NCBI RefSeq assembly: GCF_901709675.1
Contig: NC_051092.1
Coordinates: 129,501 to 193,500, forward strand
DNA: 64,000 nucleotides
From: Syngnathus acus
Lineage: Eukaryota > Chordata > Actinopteri > Syngnathiformes > Syngnathidae
Direction of reading: 5' to 3'
The position numbers and the translations under genes are program-made. Shown in pieces: positions 63,453-64,000 of the stretch. Position 1 is the stretch's first letter. Each line of letters begins with the position of its first letter. Below the pieces are notes generated by a model, which searched no databases, was not told the origin of the DNA, and was given only the letters and a program-made list of their open reading frames with translations.

Positions 63453-64000
63453 CTGCGGCGGGCGGGCGGGCGACACAAAGACGCAATCAGCGGCGCAATC
63501 TCGGCAAAGCACGGGCACTGCTTTTTAGGAGTGACGAGGTGTTGCCGTTTTGCAAGACGGCCTGCCTAATCTTCACTTGCGACACAACGCCTCTGTAGTT
63601 TCACGCCGCGGGGGCGCTCGAGAGCGCGTCGTCTGTTTCATTCTATGCGCTGGAATTTCAGAGTTGCGTCAGACCAGCCGGGCCATCTGGCCCAGCAGGT
63701 CCCGCTGGTATTGAATGCGTCGCTGTGGGTGAGGATCACGTTTTGGTGACAAGTATCAGATTTGTCAAGGGTGCTTATGAAATTGCTTTGCAAAGAGGAA
63801 GCGGCTAAGAGGATCCCATTTGTGTCCGCGAGCCCTACGTTCAGCAGCACTACGCAGACGGCCGGCAGGCCGGCCCAAAGCCGAGCCGAGCCGAGACGCC
63901 GGGCGTGCGTGCGTGCGTACCAAGCAGAGAGGGAATCAGCCTCCCAATCAGCCCGTCTGTGCGTGGCACAATGGGAAAACAAGCGGTCCATTTATTTCCA
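63453..64000. other. tmcc3 intron or upstream sequence
   Basis: No convincing first coding exon of the TMCC gene was found. Contains GTGC tetramers near 63903-63918. Otherwise nothing recognised. Confidence 0.5.

Overview
The window is vertebrate nuclear DNA from a teleost, probably a percomorph. The genes are interrupted by short GT-AG introns, there are two copies of a fish-type tRNA-derived SINE, a truncated L2-like LINE and many micro- and minisatellites. A syngnathid-like fish is possible, but the sequence alone does not prove it. There are no bacterial features.

Left part, plus strand. Positions 431-2406 hold the last exons of a coiled-coil/C-terminal-anchor gene, best read as ccdc136 (5' end outside the window). 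It is followed by a complete filamin C gene, flnc (5918-29532). I resolved flnc into 46 coding exons with consistent splice phases, giving 8,100 nt and 2,699 residues with no interruption. CCDC136-FLNC is the same neighbour pair and orientation as on human 7q32. A plausible muscle promoter (MEF2 and CArG-like sites, TATA-like box) lies just upstream. flnc introns carry two SINEs, an antisense L2-like fragment and an unannotated-looking 111-bp proline-rich cassette exon.

Middle part. After about 8 kb without recognisable genes (29.9-38.1 kb) comes the Kv4.2-type potassium channel kcnd2 (38172-48677, plus strand, six coding exons). Its third intron break is followed by an exon lacking one base, and intron 4 contains a 580-bp minisatellite.

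Right part, minus strand. In order along the window: a class A GPCR I cannot name (50381-51900), which carries two compensating one-base frameshifts; an intact non-visual opsin (53212-54567); a 14-exon HAD-family 5'-nucleotidase-domain gene closest to nt5dc3 (54977-59443, one-base frameshift in exon 3); and the 3' part of a TMCC-family gene closest to tmcc3 (61885-63452, 5' end outside the window). Between the last two lies a 1.5-kb element with nearly identical 460-bp inverted arms. In human, NT5DC3 and TMCC3 are on 12q22-q23, whereas CCDC136, FLNC and KCND2 are on 7q31-q32, so the window joins two ancestral linkage groups.

The genes do not form a pathway. flnc builds and anchors the actin/Z-disc network in striated muscle, kcnd2 carries A-type K+ current in excitable cells, the opsin and GPCR are membrane receptors, nt5dc3 is a putative mitochondrial HAD phosphatase and tmcc3 is an ER-membrane coiled-coil protein. 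All four frameshifts are single-base changes in short base runs and lie between 45.6 and 58.1 kb, which points to local sequence error at least as much as to gene decay.
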